This document shows, piece by piece, positions 36,667-47,215 of a stretch of 64,000 nucleotides of DNA. Under the pieces are notes generated by a model. The model had not been told where the DNA came from, did no database searches, and worked only from the letters and a program-made list of their open reading frames with translations. The stretch is from Charina bottae (lineage: Eukaryota; Chordata; Lepidosauria; Squamata; Charinaidae). Both the position numbers and the translations under genes were made by a program. Numbering within the stretch: position 1 is the first letter of the stretch; each line of letters opens with the position of its first letter. The stretch lies in the NCBI GenBank assembly GCA_023362775.1, contig JALMGJ010000017.1, positions 19,293,001-19,357,000 on the forward strand. Reading direction: 5' to 3'.

Positions 36667-37998
36667 TCACCTTTCCGTCGCTGCCTTAGCCGTTGTTTGC
36701 TTGTAAGGTGGCGCTCTGTTGTGCCTTTCCCCTGTCTTGTTTTTGTCCGCAGGTTGTTTGCACTCCTGTATTCTGTGTCCTACTCTCCCACACTTGAAGC
36801 ACAGGTTATGCTTCGCCCGTCGTTCTTTTTCCTCCGCCCACTGTTTTTTGTCATAGTCCTTTTTGTTGTATGGGCTTGTGTGCTGGCTTTTCCCTGCATA
36901 TTGCAGTTGGCGGTAGGAACGTATTCGCAGTTTCATGTTCTCCACCTGTCCCGCCAGTTGAATCCATTCCTCGAGGGTTTTTGGGTCCCCTCTCCCTGCT
37001 GCCGTGTCCAACAACTCCGGCCGCAAGCCCATTTGGAAGTATTCCACTTTGAATGACTCGGGCCAGTTGGGTAGGCGGCTGACAAGTTTTTTGAATTCGA
37101 GGGCGTATTCTGCCACTGTGCGGTGGCCTTGTCTCAGTCTCTGTATCTCTGTCTTAGCCGACATGCGAGACAGGGTGTCTTCAAACCGTTTCCGCAGCGC
37201 CCTCATGAACAGTTCAAAATTGTGGAGTTCTTTAGCCCTTGTCTCATGTAGCACGGCCAGCCACTTCGCCGCTTCTCCAATCAAGAAGTTGGATACGTAG
37301 CGAATTTTGGCTTCTTCATTGAGGAAGAAGCGCTCTGACTCCTCCATGAACCCTCTGACGTGGTTCAGGAAGCATGCCAGCTGTTCAGGGTCCCCATCAA
37401 ATTTAGTTTTAAGTTTAGTTGTTATGATGGGTTTATTATACTGGTAGACTGGTGCATTCCTCTCGAGGTATGCTTGAGTCATTGGGTCGTCGGATTCCTC
37501 CCCTTCTTCGTCTTCCTCATCATCATTTTCTTCAGCGCTTTCCAATTCAGATGGGCCTGTGGGGGAGCTATCTTCCTCATCATCGTTTATGTCTCTTCCA
37601 CTGTTCTGTGGCTGTTTCAGCAGCCTTTCTAGTGCAGCTTGGATCGCTGTTAATTTCATGTCCATGTTATCTAGCCCCGTTTCCACGCGGGCTGCTCTTG
37701 CTTCTAAAGCCGCGATGCGTTGCCCCTGGGAGACCCGTGATTTAGCCGTCTGCTTGCTCGGCCTCAGGATCATGCCCTCCCCTACCCCGAGTGACCATTC
37801 CGCCGTTTGCTTTTGTGTGCGTTTGGTGGGGGTTTGGGGGTGGGGTTGGCTTTCCTCCCGCTTGTTGGGCTTCTTTACCTTCCGCTGTGCGCTGCTCTCA
37901 CGGTGGGTGCTTGCTGCCGCTTGTGTTGTCGCCCCTGCTGTTGCCCTGGCTGACGTGCTGGGTGCGTGATCCTCGTGCAGGTCTCCACTTTGTTCCAT
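36667..37998 (-). CDS. gag: Chromovirus Gag with CCHC zinc knuckle, early stop
   Basis: 443 codons from an ATG at 37998. The N-terminal part is basic and Ser/Thr-rich, followed by an acidic stretch (about 145-170) and a capsid-like region (LKTKFDGDPEQLACFLNHV, RFEDTLSRMSAKTEIQRL). A nucleocapsid knuckle CFKCGRVGHRIQEC (400-413) follows. It ends at TGA (36669-36667), which lies 60 nt before the frameshift heptamer in the same frame; the gag frame stays open beyond it to TAA at 36585-36583. The TGA is therefore probably a late nonsense change, or a readthrough site. Confidence 0.92.
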   Translation of the reverse strand: MEQSGDLHEDHAPSTSARATAGATTQAAASTHRESSAQRKVKKPNKREESQPHPQTPTKRTQKQTAEWSLGVGEGMILRPSKQTAKSRVSQGQRIAALEARAARVETGLDNMDMKLTAIQAALERLLKQPQNSGRDINDDEEDSSPTGPSELESAEENDDEEDEEGEESDDPMTQAYLERNAPVYQYNKPIITTKLKTKFDGDPEQLACFLNHVRGFMEESERFFLNEEAKIRYVSNFLIGEAAKWLAVLHETRAKELHNFELFMRALRKRFEDTLSRMSAKTEIQRLRQGHRTVAEYALEFKKLVSRLPNWPESFKVEYFQMGLRPELLDTAAGRGDPKTLEEWIQLAGQVENMKLRIRSYRQLQYAGKSQHTSPYNKKDYDKKQWAEEKERRAKHNLCFKCGRVGHRIQECKQPADKNKTGERHNRAPPYKQTTAKAATER

Positions 37999-38840
37999 GG
38001 TTTGCCAGTCGCACGTGGTGAGTACTCCTCTCGGGTAGTCGTCCCGGCCTTCAGCTGCTTTTGACCTTCCTGCCGCCGATCAGCTGGTTCACTCCCTGAG
38101 CGGTGTGGTCTGGTCTCTGTCGTAGGGCTTTCTAGCGCTTTTAAATTTTTCCTGCCGGATGATCAGCTGGGTAGCGCGCCGCCGCTGTTGCGCGCTGCTG
38201 GGGGCGCCGATCGCTCCGGTCACCGCTGCCTCGTCGCCAGACGCTTCTCGCCGCCTCGAGTTGCTGGGGCCTGCCGCCGCTGCGTGCTGCTGGGGAGCGC
38301 CGATTTGGCCGGTCTCCGCCTCTCCGTCGCCGGGCGCCTGCTGCTGCCGGAAGTTGCTGAAGTCCGCCGCTGCCGCGAGCTGCTGGGGCGCGTTGGTCGC
38401 TGTTACCACGCTGCCTCCACCTTTCCGCCGCTGGGGATCGCCGCTCGGTCCCTGCTGCTGCCGCGCTGCCGCCGCCTCTCAGCTGTTGGGGGGGGAAGGA
38501 CCGCTCCTGCTGCCGCGCTGCCGCCGCCTCTCAGCTGTTGGGGGGGAAGGACCGCTCCTGCTGCCGCGCTGCCGCCGCCTCTCAGCTGCTGGGGAGATCC
38601 AGCTTCCGCTGCTGCGCGCTGCCGCCGCCTCTCAGCTGTTGGGGGGGAAGAACCGCTCCTGCCGTTGTCTCTCAGCTCCGCCGCCGATTCTCTGCCTCCG
38701 CGGGTTGCTGCTTGCGATTCTCGGCCTCTGCTTCTCTCCTGTAAGCCGATCTCAACCGTGGAGTTTCCCGAAGTTTTTTCGGTTTGCTCCCGGGAAAATC
38801 GGCTGGTACTGATTCGTGCCTTTCTGTGAGATGCCGCCCA
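37999..38840 (-). other. Chromovirus leader with 50-52-bp tandem repeats
   Basis: Between 5' LTR and gag. Four copies of a GC-rich unit (core GCTGCCGCCGCCTCTCAGCTG on the plus strand, shortened: GCTGCCGCCGCC) start at 38465, 38517, 38568 and 38618. The plus-strand ORFs here are repeat products. TGGGCGGCATCTC at 38840-38828 abuts the LTR as a primer-binding-site candidate; the tRNA is not assigned. Confidence 0.75.
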
Positions 38841-39189
38841 TGCAAGCTACGCTCGTTTCTCCCAAAATGACTTCAGCTCCACCAAGAAAGACTTCAGCTC
38901 AGATGTTGGGAAGTAAACGGTTTATTGCTAGTCATGGGTAGGCAAGTAAAGGCACGAATGGTTCCCGAGTGTCCGGCTTGGCTTTTTAAACCCTCCCGCC
39001 AGAGTGCCCGCCCCCTCCTTGTTGAGGGCTTCCCTCTGGTCCGCTTCTGGTCATTGACCTGGAGTACCCTTCACTGGGAGCTGTGGTTGATGTTTCTCAT
39101 CCGGCCGCGCTGTGGTTCTATTGTCCTTTTTGTTTAGTAATAATGGTCCCTTAATGGCAGGGCTCTGAGTGCTTGCCAGAGTCCTGACA
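38841..39189 (-). repeat. 5' LTR of the chromovirus
   Basis: 349 bp, TG...CA ends on the minus strand. U3 carries a GC box (GGGGGCGGGC, about 39017-39006) and a TATA-like TTTAAAAAGC (38990-38981); AATAAA lies at 38926-38921. These suggest a complete promoter and polyadenylation unit. Confidence 0.93.
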
Positions 39190-40176
39190 ACATCACATTT
39201 TCCCAGCCATCAATATTGCAAAACAGTATTTTTAACTTTGGCCAGCATGCCCAGCTCTCTGGCAATTTCTATGTAAAATACCGCTTTACCTTCTAGTCTT
39301 ACTAGTACAGTTGACTGCCACATCCCTCATAAGAAGCACAACTACACCTTATGTCTGCAAGAATTGTTGCCCAGTGTTGTTGTAAGTGACACACCCAAGG
39401 GAAAAAACACCTGAGGCATTCTGAGGAAAGTATGATTGGGGGTTGGGGAGGAGAGAACTTTGAAGATTACCAATGTTTTTCCAAGGTGGCTCTGCGCTTC
39501 CAGCTTGCAACCAATTTGTCTCTAGAACAAAGGTCCATAGGGCGTGTTTAGAGATTCCTGATCATAGGAACTGTAAGACTGCCATCTGAGAACTACTTCC
39601 CTTAAAGTAAGTCACACAGAGATCAATGAGATTTACTTCTGAGTAGACAAGTCTCACATTCCATAGTTAATAATCAAATGTCTGGCTACAGCTACTGAAA
39701 TTTCTGAGGAAGTTTCTGCAATTCCCTAACCAGTATTTTATACATCATGCTAAGTCATTGGATTGTTTGTTTTGGGGTTTCACAGGATGTGAATCCAGGT
39801 ACTGTGGGGTGTAAACTATGATTCATAATAGGTCAGTGCAACTTTTTGCAGGCTGAAGACCTTACTTGGCCTTTAATGGTGCATTATGGATTGTATTCCA
39901 AAAAGAAGGCAGGCAGGGGAAAAAAACAATTTGTTTTTATGTAATTGTACCTTACTCAGTGACTTATTAAACAAGCTGTGACTAAGTGCAGTGTTTTAAT
40001 TCAGACTATTTGTATTTGTTTCTACAAATACAAAATATTAATATTAAAATATAATTATTAATTATACACCCTGAGTCTAGGTTACAGAAGTGCTAATTGA
40101 GCATTAGTTTTGAAAATAGGTCAGTAAAGTTACTCCTCCTTTCCAGCCTTCATTCTCAATCTTCTACTTTTGGAAA
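39190..40176. repeat. 987-bp duplicated host segment, right copy
   Basis: Second copy of 31639-32625, beginning directly after the LTR end (GTCCTGACA) and running into unique sequence after TTTTGGAAA. TGGAAAC is present both just before the block's origin (31634-31640) and at its end (40171-40177). Confidence 0.95.
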
Positions 40177-41424
40177 CTTCAATGAACTATTTAAAAAAGA
40201 AGGCCCTCATAGTATAACAGCTTTCTAAAAATATAGTACTGGGAGTTGGAATGATCATAACAACTTTTTTTTCCTTCAAATTGGAGAAGGCTAACCTAAC
40301 CTACCTCACATAATTTTTGTAAGAGAAAATGGTACACAAGAAAAAAATATGTATGTTGTCTTGAATTCTTTGGTGAAAAGGCTGAATAAAATTGAAAAAG
40401 ACCAAGCAACTTTTTTTTTGTTATGGAACTTTGAATGACTTTGGTAACAGCCCAGCTGTTGAGCTATTCTATTGGCTGAAAAAAGGGGGAAAAATAGACA
40501 GCAGTGTTCCAAAATGTGAACAGTGAATAAGCTTTTTGTGTGCATACTGTCAAAGAAAAAGAAATATTAAACTGCTTAGAGCCAACTGGACTTTGGAATG
40601 AGTGACTATTTCAAGCAGAATGGCTCTGCCTCTGAAGCTTCTGATTTGGTCAAAATTCCCCAAAAATTCTGAGAACTGCCCTATTTCCTTATGTCTCAAG
40701 GTCCTTTCTAAGCCAAGCCCAAGAAACTGTACTTGGCAGAAAGGAGGAATTTGGGGAGGAAGAGAACAACACCTCCTTTCCCTTGAATGCTACAAAAGGC
40801 TTTATTGAGCAAACACATTTTCATGATTTTTTCCCCTTTTGACACACCCATGACTACCATGGTACAATAAAATCTTTTCATACTTTCCAATTTCCTGAGT
40901 GATACAGAGTTTGAAGGCAACTTTACAGGGTCACCTGGCCATAAACAGCTTACTGTACATGTGCCCATCCATACATTCTTTATTCTTTCAGTTTTGATTC
41001 CAGCTATCTTTAGACAATAAAATTGACTTCAGGTTAAATAACCTCTAGATCTCAGTACATTCTTCATGAGAGAACCACACTGGGGTGAGCAGTGAGACTT
41101 CTTGATTCCTGCAGAAAATCAGAAGGTAGTGCCAGACAGCAACCTTTGCTATTAAAGATTGCTCACATTCCTATTTGGAGATGTCTACAGTTATAACACG
41201 TAGTAAATAGGTCAGGGTTTGTTATGTGTGCAAATTAATCCCAGACTGGTCTAAGGTTAAGGGCCAAGACCCCTTCAAACCTATTCTTATTAATAAATAA
41301 TAATATAATAAAGGAATAACAATACTGTAACAATGCCTGTGGTGATTATATATATAGAGAGAGGGATGGCTCCAGATGGAGTCATATTCGAACTTGCCTC
41401 ACTGAAATAAATGAGACCTAAGCA
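40177..41424. other. Unannotated
   Basis: No gene or repeat recognised. Confidence 0.4.
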
Positions 41425-41427
41425 TGG

Positions 41428-41748
41428 CTTAGTGGCGATGGCTCAGTGGTTAAGATGCCAGGCTTGTTGATCGGAAGGTCAGCGGTTCGAGACCCGAGCG
41501 CCGTGTGACGGAGTGAGCTCCCGCACTCGCCCCAGCTCTTGCCAACCTAGCAATTCGAAAGCATGCAAATGCAAGTAGATAAATAGGTACCAGTTTGGTG
41601 GGATGGTAACAGTGTTCCGTGCGCGTCATGCCGGCCACATGACCGCGGAAGTGTCTTCGGACAACGCTGGCTCTTAGACTAAGAAAGGGAGATGAGCACC
41701 GCCCCCTAGAGTCGGACACGACTGTGCCAACCTAAGCAACTTTAGGAA
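41428..41748 (+). mobile_element. tRNA-derived SINE, near full length
   Basis: Head with TGGCTCAGTGGTTAAGATG (A box) and GGTTCGAGACC (B box), body as in the other copies, end GAGTCGGACACGACTGTGC. The RNA polymerase III boxes mark it as tRNA-derived; it is not a tRNA gene. Confidence 0.88.
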
Positions 41749-43014
41749 TCAACTAATAAGCCTTTTCACTGCTGTATTACTTCCTCTGTAATAGTATTTC
41801 CTCCAGGTGGTCAAATGTCCCCTTCCTTCCTGACTTTCACAAAGTCTGCAAAGACTTGGTTATTCCATCCAGCCTTGGGGGCAGGGTTGTTGTGACTATT
41901 CCTCTGCATGATGAGAGGGTTCTTTTTGGTTTTGAATATTTAAATTCCTAGTTTATGTATGGTTCTTTCTGATTTATAATTCACCCACACACATGGGGAT
42001 CTCAACACTTCAGACAAAAAAAATCTTACAAATAATGGAAAATTCAAGGTACAAGATGTGGCTCCAGCTCTTCTGCACCATTGTTTCCTCACTCTGGTCT
42101 CTGATTCTTCCAAAAATGTTTAATCCTCAGCCACCAAAAGTTTTCCACCCCTGGAATACAGTAATTAAGCTACAGTAACCTTGAAAAAAAATCTAATGCT
42201 TTTGATTGATAGATTCTTTGGTATTTAAGTCATCAACTGGACAGCATGCTAATCCCATGTAGGGCAACTTGATTCATTCAACTACCTAAATTTGCAGCAA
42301 TCCTCTTTGAAAGCTTATAAAGTATCTTAACAAAAAAATGACAAATAATATGAAGCTGACGGGAAAAGTCTAGAATCCATTCTTGATTCTCATGTGGCAG
42401 CATTGTGTCTGGCCAAAATGGGAATATGTTACAACATTCCCCAGAATCCTCTGCAACAAAGATTCCTCAGCAGGCCATTCATATCAAAAATATACCCTGA
42501 AGGCAGAAAAAGGTAAGGAAACTCTGCTTTAAGGGCATGATATTAGCAAACTTTCTTGTTCAACAGGTGTGACCACTCCTGAGTGGACTCAACTCAGAGG
42601 GACATTCTTTGGAGTGGGGGATGTGCTATCTGAGGAGACATCAAGGCAGGGTAACAGAGCTGAAAGAATGTCAAGATTTTTTTTTTTATGTCTGCTATTT
42701 GGGTTGTGTGCCACTTAATATGTGTGATATGGGGAGGGTGGAATGGCTTGTGTTTCAGAAGAAGCAAGACTATTTTTTGAGAATATGCAGAGGGGATTGT
42801 CAGCAGTTATTAAAGGACAATTAAACTGGGGACCCTATTTTCTTCTGATTCACCAACAATAAAATGTTTCCAAGATGAAATCTGATTAATTAAGAACAAG
42901 TGTGGTTACAAAAGAGGTATCTGGGTAGCCAAATTAAGTCTCTCATTGAACCAGATGTAAGAAATGGATAATTGATGGGTACTGAATTTTAGGATGCAGA
43001 ACAGTTTCAGGTGA
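41749..43014. other. Unannotated
   Basis: Nothing recognised; 41850-41960 may be a LINE 3' relic. Confidence 0.35.
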
Positions 43015-43063
43015 TCTGTAGCTTGAATCATGTCAACTGGATTTCTATTTTCTCAGTGGAAAT

Positions 43064-43094
43064 GTTTCGCTCCTTATCTAAGGAGCTTCTTCAG
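43064..43094 (-). ncRNA. Hammerhead-ribozyme-like core, opposite arm
   Basis: The minus strand has CTGAAGA, stem II GCTCC...GGAGC, GAAAC. Mirror of the 43240-43270 core. Confidence 0.5.
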
Positions 43095-43239
43095 TCTGAG
43101 CAAAGTTAGTAAGGGAATCCTAAATATGTTTCTAGGTAGCTGTGTGACCTTACACCTGGGGCTAGGTCATGGCCCCAGGTGCAAGGTCACACAGCTACCT
43201 AGAAACATATTTAGGATTCCCTTACTAACTTTGCTCAGA

Positions 43240-43272
43240 CTGAAGAAGCTCCTTGGATAAGGAGCGAAACGT
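43240..43272 (+). ncRNA. Hammerhead-ribozyme-like core
   Basis: CTGAAGA (43240-43246), stem II GCTCC (43248-43252) with GGAGC (43261-43265) perfectly paired, GAAAC (43266-43270). The best-formed of the cores in this window. Confidence 0.55.
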
Positions 43273-43829
43273 TTCCACCGAGAAAATAGAAATCCAGTTG
43301 ACATGATTCAAGCTACAGACAATTCCACCTGGATGACTGAGAACCTTCATAGACAGTTTCAGGTGATGTATTACTAAAAAAATTAAACTAAACAAATAAC
43401 AAGTACTGTATCCTCTTTTCCCCATAACAGTCTTACAAATTATAACTTTGTGTACATGCTGACATTTCACTTCAACTAGCCTCAAGCCCCTCAAATCTCC
43501 TTACTCCCTTTTTATATGGTACATTTTTTTCTTTTGTGTTAATAAAAAGTTTCTATTTAAACAAGTCTAAAAATAAATTGCATTTTCTTGTTCATTTAAT
43601 ATGTATACAGGGGATTAATGTGACACAGGAAGTCAGTTTCCTGTCTGACTTCTTGAAATAAAGTTATTATGTTAAGAACTTCCTTCCCACCTATATCTAA
43701 TGATCTCAATAGAAAATATTATTTGGGGAAAATCCCGGTAAAGGTCAAGTCTGTGTGTTGCAAAGGCAAAATGATATCCATTTATTTCACACTGGTCCTA
43801 CAAGGCTTTTAAGGATGCTTCTGGTGTAG

Positions 43830-44190
43830 ACTGTGGCAGTACACAGCCAATCTTGGTTGATTGTAGAGGGCTAAGCAAGGTTGGCCCTGGTTAGTATTTG
43901 GATGGGGGGCTGACTAGAAATTTCAGACCTTTGGCTAGCCCACTGTTTCTCAATCTCTGCAACTTTAAGATGGGTGGACTTCAAGTACACACATGCTGGC
44001 TGGGGAATTCTAGGACTTGAAGTCCACCCATCTTAAATTTGCGGAGATTGACAAATACAGGGTTAGGCTAAGAAGTAAAACAACAACATGGAAGAAGGCA
44101 AGGGCAAATCACTTCCACTATGCTGCTAATAAAACAGCATGGAACCAGTCACCAGGACTTCCTAATTTGTACACAGTATCATTACTACCA
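43830..44190 (+). mobile_element. 5S rRNA-derived SINE interrupted by a hAT MITE
   Basis: GGGCTAAGCAAGGTTGGCC, CTGGTTAGTATTTGGATGGG matches the 3' half of 5S rRNA. The SINE body resumes after the insertion (GAAGGCAAGGGCAAATCACTT). Confidence 0.7.
43941..44060. mobile_element. Small hAT-like inverted-repeat element
   Basis: CACTGTTTCTCAATCTCTGC versus GCGGAGATTGACAAATACAG, with the inner arms also inverted (ATGGGTGGACTTCAAGT / ACTTGAAGTCCACCCAT). Inserted in the 5S SINE. Confidence 0.65.
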
Positions 44191-44645
44191 CCAGCACCAC
44201 CAGCACATCACCACGACTACCACCACCACACCACCACCACCAATGCTTACGTACTGCTTTTCCTAGTGCTGCAACATGGTCGTACAAACCCTCTGAAAGA
44301 TACACCATTAGAATCTAATACAATAATAGCCTATTTATTTTCCAGTGCTATCCTTATGCTGCCAAAATAGCATATACAGCGTTTGTGGCAGAGAGAAGAT
44401 TTCATTCAGAGCTTTTTCAGTTCAGTCTTTCAGTTACTACTAACAAAATGCCAAGAAACAGTCAAATCATTAAAATATCAAATCAACTCTTTATTACAGT
44501 CATAGACCAGCATAAATAATTAAAATAACAAATGGAATTATGAGACACAATTGTATAAGGCACAATACCGTTAAAATGAACTTTCCCCCCTCACAATAGA
44601 CCAACGGTTATTTTAATCCATAGAGCCTCAACTTTTAAAAGGTAA
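44191..44645. other. Unannotated, includes (CAC)n-rich stretch
   Basis: 44185-44245 is a CCA/CAC-rich low-complexity tract; nothing else recognised. Confidence 0.5.
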
Positions 44646-44986
44646 GGTAAAGGTAAAGGTACCCCCCGCACATTTGTGCAGTCGTGTCCGACTCTAGGGG
44701 CCGGTGCTCATCTCCGTTTGTTAGCCAAAGAGCCAGCGTTGTCCGAAGACACTTCCACGGTCATGTGGCCGCATGACACGCGCGGAACGCTGTTACCTAC
44801 CCACCGAAGTGGTACCTATTCATCTACTTGCATTTGCATGCTTTCGAATTGCTAGGTTGGCAAGAGCTGGGGCGAGTGCGGGAGCTCACTCCGCACGCAG
44901 GGCTAGGGATTCGAACCTCCGAACTTGTGATCTTCCGATCGACAAGCCTGGCCGTCTTACCCACTGAGCCACCACGCCCCTCTAAA
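44646..44986 (-). mobile_element. tRNA-derived SINE, near full length
   Basis: Minus-strand head with TGGCTCAGTGGGTAAGACG and GGTTCGAATCC, BovB-like end GAGTCGGACACGACTGC and AGGTAAAGG tail repeats. Closest to the copy at 16384-16725. Confidence 0.88.
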
Positions 44987-46040
44987 AGGTAGGTTTCTAC
45001 AAATTTGTATGGTAGCTGACCACAAAACAAGATTAACAGGTATATAGCTAAATAAATGGGTTGTGCATAATAGGCCATTAGTAGATAATATGCACCTTGC
45101 ATACAACTGAAAGAAAAATAGCAGTGGTTATATTGATTAACTGCTCTTTGGCTTGCAGAAGTGTCAGTACAATGTTGAATTGCTGAATATTCTTGGAAGG
45201 AAAAAACCAAACAAATTGGATGCCTTTTTTTTCTTGTTCATATTTTAACAGCTAGACTAAAGAGTATTTCTTAATCATAAGACATTGTAATTTATATTTT
45301 TTCCTTTCTTCTTTGATGTTAGGACTGCTCCCAGATCTTAGAAGAGTTTTCTGGGATCCGTGAGACTGAAAGCTGGTAGTGGCTATATGATTGAGATATC
45401 AAACTGGAAACCACTAGAACAATAATTGAATTTTAGTGACAGAATCCCAAAATTAAAATAAATTTAAATTTTTAAAATGGCAAAAATACCACCAAATTGC
45501 CAGACCTCAGAAATGTCAATGTTTTTACATGGGATCTAGTGAAAGATAATGTCAGGCTTCTCTTGGCTAACACTACAGATTATATTTTCTAGGACACAAA
45601 GGCTCAGTAAGTAGAATTTTAATAGCAAAACTATGAAATCATTATGAAAGAATTCCAGGGACTGCTGTGTATCAAATGCAAGCTCTATTTATAACAATTG
45701 GTGTTCACACTTCGGTGCCTCTTTCTTCCACCTGTTCTATGTAAAAGGCTAGAAGTGAATCTCTTCTGAACAGGAGATACAATTTCTGTCTGTTCTTTGG
45801 TATCTAGTATCAATTTGTTTACATTTGACTTTGTGAGAACTAACTTTCAGAGGTGAGACCAAGAAACTCTCATAAAACTTGGTGACGTCACTAAATTTAT
45901 CCACATTCATTTTTATTTCACCTTGCTATTATGACATATGACATAATAACATCTTCTGCCTGAAAGAGTTGCTGAACTCTACCATATAATTTCAATTTGC
46001 AACATGGGAATACTGCTTTCAAATCAGGCTCCTGCCTGAT
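44987..46040. other. Unannotated
   Basis: Nothing recognised. Confidence 0.4.
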
Positions 46041-46044
46041 TTGA

Positions 46045-46150
46045 TGGGTTGAGTATGCACCATCAAGTCATTTTCGACTCCTAGCAACCACATAGATTTT
46101 CTCCATGACAATCTATCCCTAACCTGGTCTTTCAGATCTTCCAACGATGC
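46045..46150 (-). mobile_element. RTE-clade LINE 3' end
   Basis: Inverted match to 30440-30550 (CACATAGATTTTCTCCATGA, ACCTGGTCTTTCAGATCTTCC). Confidence 0.6.
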
Positions 46151-46830
46151 CTACATAATTAGGAAGCTCAAAACACACTCAGGAACAGGGAATGTAAGGG
46201 TGTTAACATGTGTTGTGTAGTGATTGGGTATAGTAATTAAACATAATGCTCACTGTGCTGGACAGTGTGTGGGCATAATACTAAGACTGATCCAATACTA
46301 TACATAACTCTTACTTTAATGACAAAGGGATTCACTCAGGGGTACCTGTGTATACTGTAGCTGCCTTCCCTATTTTAAGGCCTCCCACATTTCCCAGCCT
46401 GCATAGGAACAACAAATGAATTGAACAGGTTTGTAATATTAATATATGGTGTGGCACAGTTCTGACTTGCATGCAGCTTACTTGCATGTCCACCACCTAC
46501 AACTTTTTCTTATGACTTCCTGGGACTCTTCTACACTGTATGATGACATGTTCTCCTCTCTATGGGCTGTGACTCTTAGATGGCATGTTTATTCTTCATG
46601 GGAGTGGCAGATGGGTGGATGCTATAGGAATGCTTTTTTTTCATTCTCTGCAAACAGATGACATCTTCATTTCTATTACTTTATTCCATATCTAAGAGCC
46701 AAATTAGAAAATATTGTCCACTAAAAGGAGAAAGGAAGTCTCATACAGAAAGGCTGATTACAACAGCTGGCAAGGAACATTCTGATTAATCAATACTTTG
46801 TAAATGCTTCTCGAAGGCAATCATTTTGTG
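46151..46830. other. Unannotated
   Basis: Nothing recognised. Confidence 0.35.
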
Positions 46831-46831
46831 A

Positions 46832-47215
46832 ATGGACAAATCTCTCCCCAGCAGCTATTTTGTGAATGCACCCATTTCCCTAAATTTTTCAAGTTTTCAA
46901 ATATATCCACTAGACCCTGCGGAAATGGCAAAGCTGACCAGTTTGGTCAGGGAAAAAATAATAAAGACTTTTTTAAAAGACTGGAAGCCTTTATATGGAC
47001 TTTTTACTGAAAGAAGAAAAGACTGAACTGATGATTTATGGGTTTGGGGATTAAAAAGGGTTAAAGAGGGAGTGGGAAGAGTAAGATAGCAAGTACTTGA
47101 TAGAAAAAGGGGTGGAAGTCAAAATTCTATGTTTTCTTTCTTTTTTCACTTCTTTTCATTTTTTATTCTTTTATTGTATTGTAAAATTCTGATAAAAATA
47201 GCAACAGTGATGGTC
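46832..47215 (+). mobile_element. L1-type LINE ORF2 C-terminus and 3' end
   Basis: The frame ending at 47026 reads AEMAKLTSLVREKIIKTF and LKDWKPLYGLF before its stop, the style of an L1 ORF2 C-terminus. It is followed by a purine-rich then T-rich 3'UTR. Confidence 0.5.

Larger units (their letters stand above)
32626..39189 (-). mobile_element. Full-length Ty3/gypsy chromovirus LTR retrotransposon
   Basis: On the minus strand: LTR (39189-38841), candidate primer-binding site TGGGCGGCATCTC (38840-38828), about 840-nt leader, gag, pol (protease, RT, RNase H, integrase, chromodomain), polypurine stretch, LTR (32970-32626). LTRs look identical where they overlap, so the insertion is young. It is defective: RT motif A lacks its Asp and gag has an early stop (see those entries). 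A vertebrate chromovirus similar in layout to Sushi-type elements. There is no short target duplication; instead a 987-bp segment flanks both sides. Confidence 0.95.
43015..43319. mobile_element. 305-bp palindromic Penelope-type repeat
   Basis: Two almost perfect inverted arms of about 148 bp meet at 43163-43171 (CTAGGTCATGG). Each arm carries CTGAAGA, stem GCTCC...GGAGC, and CGAAAC. Minus-strand core 43094-43064, plus-strand core 43240-43270. Same logic as the repeats at 13814-13978 and 15826-16081, with a different sequence family. Confidence 0.8.

Noticed and set aside
33147..38829. Plus-strand ORFs of 100-311 codons
   Set aside because: Antisense shadows of gag, pol and leader repeats of the minus-strand chromovirus.
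41430..41500. tRNA gene
   Set aside because: A/B boxes are present but there is no cloverleaf end or anticodon arm; it is the head of a SINE present four times.
43860..43910. 5S rRNA gene
   Set aside because: Only the 3' half resembles 5S, it is diverged, and it is fused to a SINE body.
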